Assembly: GCF_026283925.1 (NCBI RefSeq)
Contig: NZ_JAPDPF010000001.1
Coordinates: 496,001-560,000 of the forward strand
Direction of reading: 5' to 3'
Origin: Dyella halodurans
GTDB lineage: Bacteria > Pseudomonadota > Gammaproteobacteria > Xanthomonadales > Rhodanobacteraceae
DNA: 64,000 bases
The translations under genes were made by a program, and so were the position numbers. The notes beneath the pieces were generated by a model. That model did not search any database. It saw nothing but the letters and a program-made list of their open reading frames with translations, and was not told the origin of the DNA. Positions 53,450-61,568 of this stretch are shown here, piece by piece; position 1 is the stretch's first letter; each line of letters starts with the position of its first letter.

Positions 53450-54073
53450 TCAGGCGCTGCCGCGTGGAATGAAGCGCAGCGCTACCGAGTTCATGCAATA
53501 GCGCAATCCCGTCGGCCGCGGGCCATCATCGAACACATGTCCAAGATGACTGTCGCAGCCGGCGCAGCTGATGGCGGTGCGTTCCCAGCCGAAGCTGGAG
53601 TCGCGTATCTCGATCACGTTGGCCTTGGCGATCGGCTGCCAGAAGCTGGGCCAACCGGTGCCCGAGTCGAACTGCGTGGCGGCATCGAACAGGGCCGTAT
53701 CGCAGGCCGGGCAGCGGTAAAGACCCGGCACCGGCGGCTTCTCGTGCGCTCCGCTGAATGCGCGTTCCGTACCGGCGCGACGCATCACGTAGTACGCATC
53801 GTCAGAGAGGCGCTCATGCCATTGAGCATCGGTGAGCACCAGCTTGCGCACATGGCAGGGCCCGAGATGGTGGCCATCGTCGGCGAAGCATTCGAGCAAC
53901 ATGTCCTTGCCCGTCGCCGCGGGCGTGGCCGCCATCGCGGTACCTGACGCCGCGCCGCTGCCCAGCAGTCGCGGCAGCAATGGGCCGCCGATCGCCAGGA
54001 TGGCGCCCCCGGTGAGCGCCGACCGCAGAAAGCGACGGCGTTCCAGCTTCACGATATCCCGAGTGCGGGACAT
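53450..54073 (-). CDS. msrB: Tat-exported methionine-R-sulfoxide reductase B
   Basis: A 207-residue MsrB with a twin-arginine signal (ERRRFLRSALTGG, cleavage after AMAA near residue 49), so it folds in the cytosol and works in the periplasm. The zinc site is Cys121/Cys124 (CPAC) and Cys170/Cys173 (CAGC); SGTGWPSFW and HLGHVFDDGP are conserved, and the catalytic Cys is Cys193 in RYCMNS. Extra Cys62 and Cys73 could act in reduction. ATG 54073 has GGAGG upstream. It lies 29 bases after dipZ in one operon, so DipZ is the probable electron donor. Confidence 0.93.
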   Translation of the reverse strand: MSRTRDIVKLERRRFLRSALTGGAILAIGGPLLPRLLGSGAASGTAMAATPAATGKDMLLECFADDGHHLGPCHVRKLVLTDAQWHERLSDDAYYVMRRAGTERAFSGAHEKPPVPGLYRCPACDTALFDAATQFDSGTGWPSFWQPIAKANVIEIRDSSFGWERTAISCAGCDSHLGHVFDDGPRPTGLRYCMNSVALRFIPRGSA

Positions 54074-54102
54074 GACTGCCTCCATCACATCAACAGGAAG
54101 GA

Positions 54103-55824
54103 TCAACCGAAAGTAAAGGCGTAGGCCTGTACACCGGGGTCGAGGAAGGTGATTTCAAAAGTGCGTTCGCCGCTGCCATTGGCTTGCCGCACGAGCTGGT
54201 AAAGGCGCTGTGCCGTGATCGTGCCGTTGCCGTCGGCGTCGGTATCCATCCCGTGATCGGCGCCCGGCGCCTTGCCGTCGATCAGCACGCGGAAGCGCAC
54301 CGGCTTGCCATCGCTGCCGGGGCCGAGCACGAGATGCAGGTCGCGACCTCGGAAGCGATAGACGATGCGGCCGTTGGCCTGGTCGAGCTGCGCGTTTTCG
54401 TCGCGCACGGTCCAGCGTCCGTCGAACGCCCATTGGTTCGCCATCAAGCTGGCGGGTGCGTGGTAATTCCATGCATCGTCATGGGCGACCTGGCCACCGG
54501 CAAAATTCTCCGCGCGGGAGTAACCGACATAGGTCTCCGGCGAACGCTCTGCGTCGCCCGAACCGGCCGCTTCCGCGCCCTGTGCACCGGGCTGCACATA
54601 GCCGCCCGGCAGGTTCTTGTGGCCGGCTTCGGTCAGCAACTGGCGGATCACGTCTTCGCTTTGTTCGTATTCGCCTTCGCCGAAGTGGTGATGGCGAATC
54701 TGGCCCCGCGTGTCGATGAAGTAGTGGGCGGGCCAGTACTCGTTGCTGAAGCCCTTCCAGATCGCGTAGTTGTTGTCGAGCGCCACCGGGTAATCGACGC
54801 CGAGATCCTTCACCGCCTTGATGACGTTTTGCGGTTCCTTCTCGAATGCGAATTCGGGTGCATGCACGCCGATCACCACCAGGCCGTAATCCTTGTACTT
54901 GTCCGCCCAGGCGCGCACATAGGGCAGCGAGCGGATGCAGTTGATGCAGGAATACGTCCAGAAATCGACCAGCACCACCTTGCCGCGCAGCGACGGAGCC
55001 GTCAGTGGCGGGCTGTTGAGCCATTGCGTGGCACCCGTCAGCGGAGGCAGCTCACCTTCCACGGGTAGCGGCTCGCCGGCCTTCACCATGGGCTGCGGGG
55101 CCGGTGCCGGGCGCACGGCATCGATCAGCTTCTGCTCGATGCCTCCCGTGCTTGCCAGCGAGACGCGCGTCAGCACGCCGGTGTCCATGCCCAGCGCAAT
55201 GGCTGCCACGCCGATCAGGACGAGTACGCCGAGACCGCGTCGTACCCATTCGCCCGCGCCCAGCGAGCGCTTCATCAGCCCGAACACGCGTCCGCCGATC
55301 ACCAGCGCCAGGGCCAGAGATGTTGCTGCGCCAGCGGCATAGGTGAGCAGGAGCAAGGTGGTCTGCACGCTGGCGCCGTTGAGCGCCGCGCCAGTCAGCA
55401 GCAGGCCGAGGATCGGCCCCGCGCAGGGTGCCCACAGCAGGCCGGTGGCGACGCCCAAGCCTGCGGCCGACCAGACCGAATCACCCTCGGCGTCCGAGCG
55501 TTGCGTGAGTTTGTTGCCCAGCGCCACGAACGGCCGGCTGATCCACTCGGCCAGATGGCTCGAAAGCAGGGTCAGGCCGAGCACGGCGAGCACCACCATG
55601 GCAATGATGCGGCCGTATTGATTCGCCCGGATCGCCCAGCCGCCACCGACCGCCGCCAAGGTGGCGACCAGGGCAAAGGTAAGCGCCATGCCCAGCAGCA
55701 TCGGCAGGCCATTGCGTGCGAACGGCCGGTCGGCCCGTGCGAACACGAAGGGCAGGACTGGCAGGATGCACGGGCTGAGTATGGTCAGCACGCCGCCGAG
55801 ATAGGCGAGGATCAGCACGAGCAT
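54103..55824 (-). CDS. dipZ: DipZ-type transmembrane thiol-disulfide relay protein
   Basis: A 573-residue protein of three parts: a CcdA/DsbD-like six-helix domain (about 1-215) with the redox Cys19 (SPCILP) and Cys134 (APCAGP); a periplasmic thioredoxin-like domain (about 265-400) with Cys293-Cys296 in FWTYSCINC; and a C-terminal beta-sandwich domain (about 425-573). This is the DipZ architecture. It would carry electrons from cytosolic thioredoxin to periplasmic partners, here most likely the Tat-exported MsrB. A GTAACC-N16-CGAA promoter sits 33 bases upstream of the ATG. Confidence 0.93.
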   Translation of the reverse strand: MLVLILAYLGGVLTILSPCILPVLPFVFARADRPFARNGLPMLLGMALTFALVATLAAVGGGWAIRANQYGRIIAMVVLAVLGLTLLSSHLAEWISRPFVALGNKLTQRSDAEGDSVWSAAGLGVATGLLWAPCAGPILGLLLTGAALNGASVQTTLLLLTYAAGAATSLALALVIGGRVFGLMKRSLGAGEWVRRGLGVLVLIGVAAIALGMDTGVLTRVSLASTGGIEQKLIDAVRPAPAPQPMVKAGEPLPVEGELPPLTGATQWLNSPPLTAPSLRGKVVLVDFWTYSCINCIRSLPYVRAWADKYKDYGLVVIGVHAPEFAFEKEPQNVIKAVKDLGVDYPVALDNNYAIWKGFSNEYWPAHYFIDTRGQIRHHHFGEGEYEQSEDVIRQLLTEAGHKNLPGGYVQPGAQGAEAAGSGDAERSPETYVGYSRAENFAGGQVAHDDAWNYHAPASLMANQWAFDGRWTVRDENAQLDQANGRIVYRFRGRDLHLVLGPGSDGKPVRFRVLIDGKAPGADHGMDTDADGNGTITAQRLYQLVRQANGSGERTFEITFLDPGVQAYAFTFG

Positions 55825-55856
55825 GGGGCAGTGGCTCCAGGTGGTTTGACTGGTTA

Positions 55857-55882
55857 TTCGGTGCAGGCGGGGTTGCGGTTAC
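55857..55882 (-). promoter_or_regulatory. ECF-type promoter for dipZ-msrB (GTAACC-N16-CGAA)
   Basis: On the minus strand GTAACC (55882-55877) is followed by 16 bases and CGAA (55860-55857). The -10 element is 33 bases before the dipZ ATG. The same motif with identical spacing drives the divergent sigma-factor gene. It corresponds to the motif I recall for Caulobacter SigF promoters. Confidence 0.8.
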
Positions 55883-55963
55883 CTGTCGTCGATAGTGATC
55901 CGCACCCGCTGCGGTTAGCCAGCCCTCGGTGAACGGCTTTCGCCAACCGGGGCGTCAGTCGAG

Positions 55964-55989
55964 GTAACCGTTGAAGCGGCTGTGGCGAA
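55964..55989 (+). promoter_or_regulatory. ECF-type promoter for the sigma factor (GTAACC-N16-CGAA)
   Basis: GTAACC at 55964-55969, 16 bases, then CGAA at 55986-55989 on the plus strand, ending 31 bases before the ATG at 56021. It faces away from the minus-strand copy at 55857-55882. This points to positive autoregulation of the sigma factor. Confidence 0.8.
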
Positions 55990-56020
55990 GGTTCCAGCAT
56001 GCCCCTCAAGTGATACATGC

Positions 56021-56680
56021 ATGCAGCACAGCTTGACCATCGCCGGCGCGTTAGGTCTAGATAGCGTCCTTCCCGCCTGGGCAAGGATCGATCCCGCCGT
56101 GACTGACGACACCCCCACTGCCAGCGAATCGCCGGAACGGCAGCGCGCGGCGTGGATGGCGGCGGCCCAGGAGGGCAATAAAGGCGCCTACGAGCGCGTG
56201 CTGGCGAGTTCCGTGCCGTTGATACGCACGGCGGCACGGCGCCAGGGTGTGGCGCTGGACCAGGTCGATGACGTGGTGCAGGAAACCTTGTTGACCGTGC
56301 ATCGCGTTCGTCACACCTATGACCCCAGCCGTTCCTATGACGCCTGGCTCAGTGCCATTGCCAGCCGCCGTGCGATCGATGCCTTGCGCAGCCATGGTCG
56401 CCGCGGGCGGCACGAGCTTCATGACGAGCGCGCGGTGGATTTGCATCCCGACGTGGACGACGCCACCGCCGCGACCGAGCGCGAGCAGGACGCGCGCCGC
56501 CTGCGCGAGGCCATTGCGACGCTGCCGCCGGGGCAGCGCGAAGCGATCGAGCAGCTCGGTCTGAAGGAACACAGCCTGGCCGAGGCGGCGGAGCACACGG
56601 GGCGCCAGCCCGGTGCGCTCAAAGTGAATTTGCACCGCGCCTTGAAGGCGCTACGTACCCGTTTCCATGGAGACCCCTGA
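56021..56680 (+). CDS. ECF sigma factor (SigF-like, partner of NrsF)
   Basis: A 219-residue (from ATG 56021) group-IV sigma factor. Region 2 is visible in YERVLASSVPLIRTAARRQGVALDQVDDVVQETLLTVHRVRHTYDPSRSYDAWLSAIASRRAIDALR, and region 4 in LREAIATLPPGQREAIEQLGLKEHSLAEAAEHTGRQPGALKVNLHRALKALR. The first 26 residues are not typical; a GTG at 56099 with AAGGA 11 bases upstream is an alternative start giving 193 residues. It is followed after 5 bases by a DUF1109 anti-sigma gene and preceded by its own predicted promoter. Confidence 0.93.
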   Translation: MQHSLTIAGALGLDSVLPAWARIDPAVTDDTPTASESPERQRAAWMAAAQEGNKGAYERVLASSVPLIRTAARRQGVALDQVDDVVQETLLTVHRVRHTYDPSRSYDAWLSAIASRRAIDALRSHGRRGRHELHDERAVDLHPDVDDATAATEREQDARRLREAIATLPPGQREAIEQLGLKEHSLAEAAEHTGRQPGALKVNLHRALKALRTRFHGDP

Positions 56681-56685
56681 GTACC

Positions 56686-57345
56686 ATGTCCGAACCGCGA
56701 CTCACCGAGTCACTGATCCAATCGTTGGGCGAACAGCTCACGCCGGTGCGGCGACTGCCGTCGCCGTGGCTGCGCACGCTCGGCTGGTTGCTGGCAGTGG
56801 CGGCGATCGCGGCGTGGCTGCTGGCGCACTACGGTATTACCCACATGCTTCAGCGCTGGAGCGGCCAGCCTGATATCGCCCTGGCCGGCATCGGGGCGGT
56901 CATAACCGCCGTGTGCGCGGCGTGGGCGGCGTTCTCGCTCGGTGTACCAGGGCGTCCTGCGCGCTGGGCCTGGCTTCCGCTACCCGGCTTGTTGCTGTGG
57001 ATCGGCGCGAGCGGCGTCGGTTGCCTGCGTGTATGGGTAGCCCCGGCCACCCACATTGCCAGCCTGCACGAAGCGAATGACTGCCTCGTCTTCATCATCA
57101 GCTTCTCGGTACCGCTGTCGGTGTTGCTGATCTGGCTGCTGCGGCGAGCCTGTCCGCTAAGGCCCGTGTTGACGGCGGTGATGATCGGCCTTGCCAGTGC
57201 AGCGGCTTCGGCCAGCCTGTTGGAGATCTGTCACGCCTTCGATGCCGCCGCGACGGACCTGATGATGCATGCCTTGGCAGTGGCCATCGTGGTCGCCGCC
57301 AATGCGGCCATGGGTGGTCGTTTGCTGCAGCCGGCGCTGAAATAA
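56686..57345 (+). CDS. DUF1109 / NrsF-type membrane anti-sigma factor
   Basis: A 219-residue protein with six predicted helices (from about residue 30), a short cytosolic N-terminus (ESLIQSLGEQLTPVRRLPSPWLR, the DUF1109 start), and Cys113, Cys133, Cys156 and Cys182. Cys133 (NDC) and Cys182 (EICHAFDA) match in position the two cysteines I recall as important in Caulobacter NrsF (131 and 181). It should hold the sigma factor until heavy metals or oxidants act on it. Confidence 0.9.
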   Translation: MSEPRLTESLIQSLGEQLTPVRRLPSPWLRTLGWLLAVAAIAAWLLAHYGITHMLQRWSGQPDIALAGIGAVITAVCAAWAAFSLGVPGRPARWAWLPLPGLLLWIGASGVGCLRVWVAPATHIASLHEANDCLVFIISFSVPLSVLLIWLLRRACPLRPVLTAVMIGLASAAASASLLEICHAFDAAATDLMMHALAVAIVVAANAAMGGRLLQPALK

Positions 57346-57857
57346 GCACCGCGCCAGGCAAGACGCCCGGCGACATGGGCAGGCGGGGCCGCCGGCCAGG
57401 GTGGTGCGATGCAGCATAAGCACATCGTCGGGTCCGGTGAACGTCGAGCGGCGGCGACGCGCTGGCGTCTGACGCACCATGAGACTGAGCCGAATGCATG
57501 CTGCCTGGGAGCATGCGCGCAATCTCGGTGGGCACCGCAGCAATCCTGCGCATAGCCTCGCGCCTGTCGATATTGACGCTGAACAGCCCTCTCGTCGGGT
57601 CACATCCCTACGCCACGCACAGGTATAACCTTGTCCCGTAGACGGGCGCAGGTGCAGGCGGTGCGCGCCCCGCGCAGGTGGAATCACGGATCAGGGAAGA
57701 ACTGTTCGCATCGGGCAGGACTGCTGATGTGGCGTGGCCGGAACCGACGAATTCGGTACCGGATCGCCGATGCCGCCCGGGATGGACGGCAACGGTAGCT
57801 CCATGGAAGTGCGGCGATGTCGCACGGTTACCCCACCAATTCAGGAGATATGTACCC
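57346..57857. other. Intergenic region
   Basis: 512 bases after the anti-sigma gene and before a small secreted protein gene. Minus-strand frames here (for example 57157-57687) are Arg/Pro-rich shadows. I see no repeat-family member and no further GTAACC-N16-CGAA motif in the plus direction; a GTAACC on the minus strand near 57825 lacks the CGAA partner. Confidence 0.45.
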
Positions 57858-58160
57858 ATGAAAGTATCCCGTTACACCGTACTTGCCCTCGCGACCGCCG
57901 TCGCCTTCGGCCTGGCCGTGTCGCCGGTGATGGCGCAGAGCACCACCCCGACGCAGTCCGCCACGGACGCCAGCAAGGACGCGATGAAATCCAGTTCGGA
58001 TGCGATGAAGTCCAGCTCGGACGCCATGAAATCGTCCAGCGATGCGATGAAGAGCACCGCGGATGAGACAAAGTCCGCCACCGAGACCAAGAGCACCCAT
58101 CACAAGAAGCACAGCGCTCCCAAGAAAGACGCCGCCACCCCGCCCGCCAACGGTGGTTGA
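57858..58160 (+). CDS. Small secreted heptad-repeat protein (MXKDX-like)
   Basis: A 100-residue exported protein: signal peptide to residue 26 (SPVMA/QS), then four tandem 7-residue repeats of DAMKSSS type (41-68), encoded by 21-base units from 57979 to 58062, then a Lys/His/Ala tail. It resembles the pentapeptide/MXKDX-repeat secreted proteins of unknown function in Proteobacteria. CAGGAG lies 12 bases before the ATG. Surface-exposed Met in each repeat is notable beside a methionine-sulfoxide repair operon, but no functional link is shown. Confidence 0.75.
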   Translation: MKVSRYTVLALATAVAFGLAVSPVMAQSTTPTQSATDASKDAMKSSSDAMKSSSDAMKSSSDAMKSTADETKSATETKSTHHKKHSAPKKDAATPPANGG

Positions 58161-58388
58161 GGTCGGCCGTGATTGAACCGGCTCTCCTGTCGTAAGGAGC
58201 GTGCCGTCGAGGGCATGGTGCAACACGCTGCAGAAGGTCGCGGCGTGAACACCATGCCCTCTTTGTTTCCGGTGTTCCCGCGTGCCCCGCGGCCACTGTG
58301 GTCAGCTGCGAGCACGCTACCGACGGTGCCCCAGGCTGCATGCGCGCGCTGCCAGGGCAGTCCATGCCCAGGCGCCGATGCGCCTGGC

Positions 58389-58420
58389 TTGACGTGGCCT
58401 TCAGGCCAGGGCGTTATACT
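58389..58420 (+). promoter_or_regulatory. Possible sigma-70 promoter for rsfS-rlmH
   Basis: TTGACG at 58389-58394 and TATACT at 58415-58420 are good hexamers, but the 20-base spacer is long. The spacer contains the inverted repeat TGGCC-TTCA-GGCCA. The TTG start of rsfS follows 47 bases later. The rest of the 307-base gap holds nothing I recognise. Confidence 0.35.
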
Positions 58421-58467
58421 GCCCCCGCGCCATCCCGCGCGTCGATCCCGCATCGAGGCAACCGCAC

Positions 58468-58860
58468 TTGAGTCCGACTTCCCATCGCAGCGCCAAATCC
58501 GCCACCACGGCGGTCCTTCGTCAGCACGTCATCGACGCCCTCGACGAACTGAAAGCCAAGGACATTCGAGAAATCGACGTTCGCGGCAAAACCTCCATCG
58601 CCGATCTGCTGGTCATCGCCTCAGGCACCTCGGCCCGCCATGTCAAATCCATCGCCGACGAAGTCGTCAAGTTCGCCAAGAAGGCGGGCGTGATGCCGTT
58701 GGGCGTGGAAGGCGAGCAGGAAGCCGAATGGGTGCTGGTCGACCTGGGCGATGTGATCGTCCACGTCATGCTGCCGCGTATCCGCGAGTTCTATGGCTTG
58801 GAAAGGCTGTGGACCGTGGGTGACCGCGAAACCCATATCGAAGCCGTCAGCGCGGGCTAA
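58468..58860 (+). CDS. rsfS: Ribosomal silencing factor RsfS
   Basis: A 130-residue RsfS/Iojap protein that binds L14 and blocks subunit joining in starvation. The core [46 protein letters not shown] and [37 protein letters not shown] is complete. The only workable start is TTG 58468 with GAGG 9 bases upstream. It is normally next to nadD; here 5 kb intervene. Confidence 0.95.
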   Translation: MSPTSHRSAKSATTAVLRQHVIDALDELKAKDIREIDVRGKTSIADLLVIASGTSARHVKSIADEVVKFAKKAGVMPLGVEGEQEAEWVLVDLGDVIVHVMLPRIREFYGLERLWTVGDRETHIEAVSAG

Positions 58861-58945
58861 TCGTCCGCGTGGTGGCGGTACATGCGCCGCGCCGCTGCCT
58901 AAGCGTGCGCGTGCTGTTTCGCTTTTTCCCTTTTTGGCCTAATCA

Positions 58946-59416
58946 ATGCGCGCCCGCCTGATCGCCGTCGGTGAACGCATGCCCGCCTGGGTAGCCGAGG
59001 GCTTTGCCGAGTACCGCAAGCGGCTGTCGCATGACTTGCCGCTGGAGTTGATCGAACTGAAGCCCGGCACGCGCGGCAAGGGGCGCGATGACGCGCGCGC
59101 GATCCAGGACGAGGGCACGGCAATCCTTGCGGCGCTGCCGCGCGACATCCACGTGGTCGCACTGGATGGGCGTGGCAAGACCTGGTCCAGTGAAGATCTC
59201 GCCGCGCAACTCGAAAAGTGGCGCATGTCCGGACGCGATCTGGCGTTTCTCATCGGTGGCCCCGATGGCCACGCGCCCGAGGTCATAGCCCGCGCGGACC
59301 AGCAATGGTCGCTGGGCCCGCTCACACTGCCGCACATGCTGGTGCGCCTGGTGCTGGCCGAGCAGCTGTATCGTGCCACTACGCTGTTGTCCGGCCACCC
59401 CTACCACCGCACCTGA
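58946..59416 (+). CDS. rlmH: 23S rRNA pseudouridine-1915 N3-methyltransferase
   Basis: A 156-residue SPOUT-class methyltransferase. MRARLIAVGERMPAWVAEGFAEYRKRL, LDGRGKTWSSEDLAAQLEKW, FLIGGPDGH (SAM knot) and LPHMLVRLVLAEQLYRATTLLSGHPYHR complete the family pattern and length. It methylates m3-psi 1915 of 23S rRNA. It lies 85 bases after rsfS. Confidence 0.97.
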   Translation: MRARLIAVGERMPAWVAEGFAEYRKRLSHDLPLELIELKPGTRGKGRDDARAIQDEGTAILAALPRDIHVVALDGRGKTWSSEDLAAQLEKWRMSGRDLAFLIGGPDGHAPEVIARADQQWSLGPLTLPHMLVRLVLAEQLYRATTLLSGHPYHRT

Positions 59417-59479
59417 AAGCCGCACAACGGCGCGATGTGATCGTTGGCCCAAGCACGCATCTGCCATAGGGAACGCGAG

Positions 59480-59929
59480 ATGTCTTTCAAGGTACGCCAG
59501 GCAACCATCCACGACCTCGATATCGTTGCCCCGTTGTTCGACGCTTACCGTCAGTTCTACGGCAAGCCCGCGGACTTGGAGCTGGCGCGGCGCTTTCTGC
59601 ATGACCGCTGCCAGCATCATGAATCGGTGCTGTTCCTGGCGCTGGACGAGCAGGGCCAGGGCATGGGCTTCACTCAGTTGTATCCGCTGTTTTCATCGGT
59701 ACGAGCGGAGCGCACCTATCTCTTGAACGATCTTTTCGTGGCACCGCAAGCGCGCCGTCACGGCGTCGCCGCCGCGCTCCTGCACGAAGCGGCGGACTTT
59801 GCGCGCGCCATCGGCGCGGTGGGGATGTCCTTGTCCACCGCGCATGCGAACCTGCCGGCGCAGCGCCTGTACGAGTCGCTGGGCTGGAAGCTCGATGAAC
59901 ATTTCCGTGAATACAACCTTACATTTTAG
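59480..59929 (+). CDS. GNAT N-acetyltransferase
   Basis: A 149-residue acetyltransferase. FKVRQATIHDLDIVAPLFDAYRQFYG is the N-terminal GNAT pattern; YLLNDLFVAPQARRHGVAAALLHEAADFA holds the acetyl-CoA pyrophosphate-binding motif (Q-A-R-R-H-G-V-A), and LYESLGWKLD is the late strand. The substrate is unknown. ATG 59480 begins the family N-terminus. Confidence 0.9.
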   Translation: MSFKVRQATIHDLDIVAPLFDAYRQFYGKPADLELARRFLHDRCQHHESVLFLALDEQGQGMGFTQLYPLFSSVRAERTYLLNDLFVAPQARRHGVAAALLHEAADFARAIGAVGMSLSTAHANLPAQRLYESLGWKLDEHFREYNLTF

Positions 59930-60021
59930 GTGGATTCCCACATCAGACCATTGTCTAAGCAGGGCAATCGCTTGACGCTCCGGGCGTTACCATGGATGGA
60001 ATCAGTGCAGGAGAAACCATC

Positions 60022-61536
60022 ATGGATAAGCGTATTGGCCATGCAGGACTTGCCAGCCGGGTGATGACGGCGGCGCAGGCCGCCGAGCTGATTGACCCTG
60101 GCATGACCATAGGCATGAGCGGCTTTACCGGCGCCGGTTATCCCAAGGCCGTGCCGAAGGCGCTGGCCGATCGCATGATGGCGACGCAAGGCCACGGCGA
60201 TCCATTCCGCGTTCGCGTGCTGACCGGTGCTTCCACTGCACCCGAGCTCGACGGCGCGCTCGCTCGTGCCGATGGCATCGACATGCGTTTGCCGTATCAG
60301 TCCGATCCCGAGTTGCGTGCGCGCATCAATCGCGGCGAAATGGATTATCTCGATATCCACCTGAGCCACGTCGCGCAGTACGCGTGGTTTGGTTTCTTCG
60401 GCAAACTCGACCTGGCCGTCATCGAAGCCACCGCCATCCTGCCGGACGGCAGCCTGTTGCCGTCCTCGTCGGTGGGCAACAACAAGACCTGGCTGGACCT
60501 GGCCGACAAGGTCATCATCGAGGTCAATCACTGGCAGCCGCTCGAAATGGACGGCATGCACGATATCTATTACGGCACGGCCTTGCCGCCGCACCGTCGC
60601 CCGATACCCTTGATCAAGCCGGACGACCGCATAGGCGAGCCTTACCTGCGCTGCGACCCTGACAAGGTCATCGCCGTCGTTGAAACCCATGCGCCGGATC
60701 GCAACAGTGCGTTTGCGCCTATCGATGAAACATCGAAGCGCATTGCTGGCCATCTGATCGAGTTCTTCCGCCATGAGATTGCGAAGGGACGTCTCAGTCC
60801 GCAGCTGCTGCCCTTGCAGTCCGGCGTCGGCAATATCGCGAATGCCGTGCTTGCCGGTTTGCAGGAGGGCGGTTTCAGCGGCTTGACCGCGTATACCGAG
60901 GTGATCCAGGACTGCATGCTCGATCTGCTCGCCAACGGTGTGGTGAGCGTTGCATCGGCGACCTCGTTCTCGCTCAGCCCGGTCGGCATCGAGCGTTTCC
61001 TGGCGGACATCGAGTTCTTCCGCAAGCGCATCATTCTGCGCACGCAGGAAATTTCCAATCACCCGGAGCTGGTGCGACGCCTCGGCTGCATCGCCATGAA
61101 TGGCATGGTCGAGGCCGACATCTACGGCAACGTCAATTCCACGCACGTGGCGGGCACCAGCATCATCAATGGCATCGGTGGCTCCGGCGACTTCGCGCGC
61201 AACGGCTTCCTGTCCTGCTTCCTCACGCCGAGCACCGCGAAAAACGGCGCCATATCCTGCCTGGTGCCGATGGTCAGCCATGTGGACCACACCGAGCACG
61301 ACGTGTCCGTGCTGGTGACGGAACAGGGCCTTGCCGACCTGCGTGGGTTGTCGCCACGGCAGCGCGCAAAGGTCGTCATCGAACACTGTGCGCATCCCAC
61401 GTATCGGCCGCTGTTGCAGGATTACTTCGAGCGGGCGTTGCACAGCAGCCGCGGCAAGCACACGCCGCATCTGCTCGCCGAGGCCCTGGCCTGGCACGAG
61501 CGATTTCTCGAAACAGGAGATATGCGGCCAAAATAG
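60022..61536 (+). CDS. Succinate:acetate CoA-transferase (acetyl-CoA hydrolase family)
   Basis: A 504-residue class I CoA-transferase that exchanges CoA between succinyl-CoA and acetate. The catalytic Glu293 lies in AYTEVIQD; NNKTWLDLADKVIIEVNHWQP, PLQSGVGNIANAVLAGL, SATSFSLS and the C-terminal VTEQGLADLRGLSPRQRA are family motifs, close to AarC/ScpC/Cat1. It links acetate handling to the TCA cycle. ATG 60022 has GGAG 8 bases upstream; an ATG at 59992 is less likely. Confidence 0.93.
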   Translation: MDKRIGHAGLASRVMTAAQAAELIDPGMTIGMSGFTGAGYPKAVPKALADRMMATQGHGDPFRVRVLTGASTAPELDGALARADGIDMRLPYQSDPELRARINRGEMDYLDIHLSHVAQYAWFGFFGKLDLAVIEATAILPDGSLLPSSSVGNNKTWLDLADKVIIEVNHWQPLEMDGMHDIYYGTALPPHRRPIPLIKPDDRIGEPYLRCDPDKVIAVVETHAPDRNSAFAPIDETSKRIAGHLIEFFRHEIAKGRLSPQLLPLQSGVGNIANAVLAGLQEGGFSGLTAYTEVIQDCMLDLLANGVVSVASATSFSLSPVGIERFLADIEFFRKRIILRTQEISNHPELVRRLGCIAMNGMVEADIYGNVNSTHVAGTSIINGIGGSGDFARNGFLSCFLTPSTAKNGAISCLVPMVSHVDHTEHDVSVLVTEQGLADLRGLSPRQRAKVVIEHCAHPTYRPLLQDYFERALHSSRGKHTPHLLAEALAWHERFLETGDMRPK

Positions 61537-61568
61537 GCTGCATATCTCCCAACGGAACCGGACACTCC

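Noticed and set aside
57157-57687. Minus-strand gene opposite the end of nrsF and the following gap
   Set aside because: No ribosome-binding site or family resemblance; half of it is antisense to the conserved anti-sigma gene.
58173-58823. 216-codon frame overlapping rsfS
   Set aside because: Arg-rich alternative frame of rsfS and its upstream region without domain similarity.
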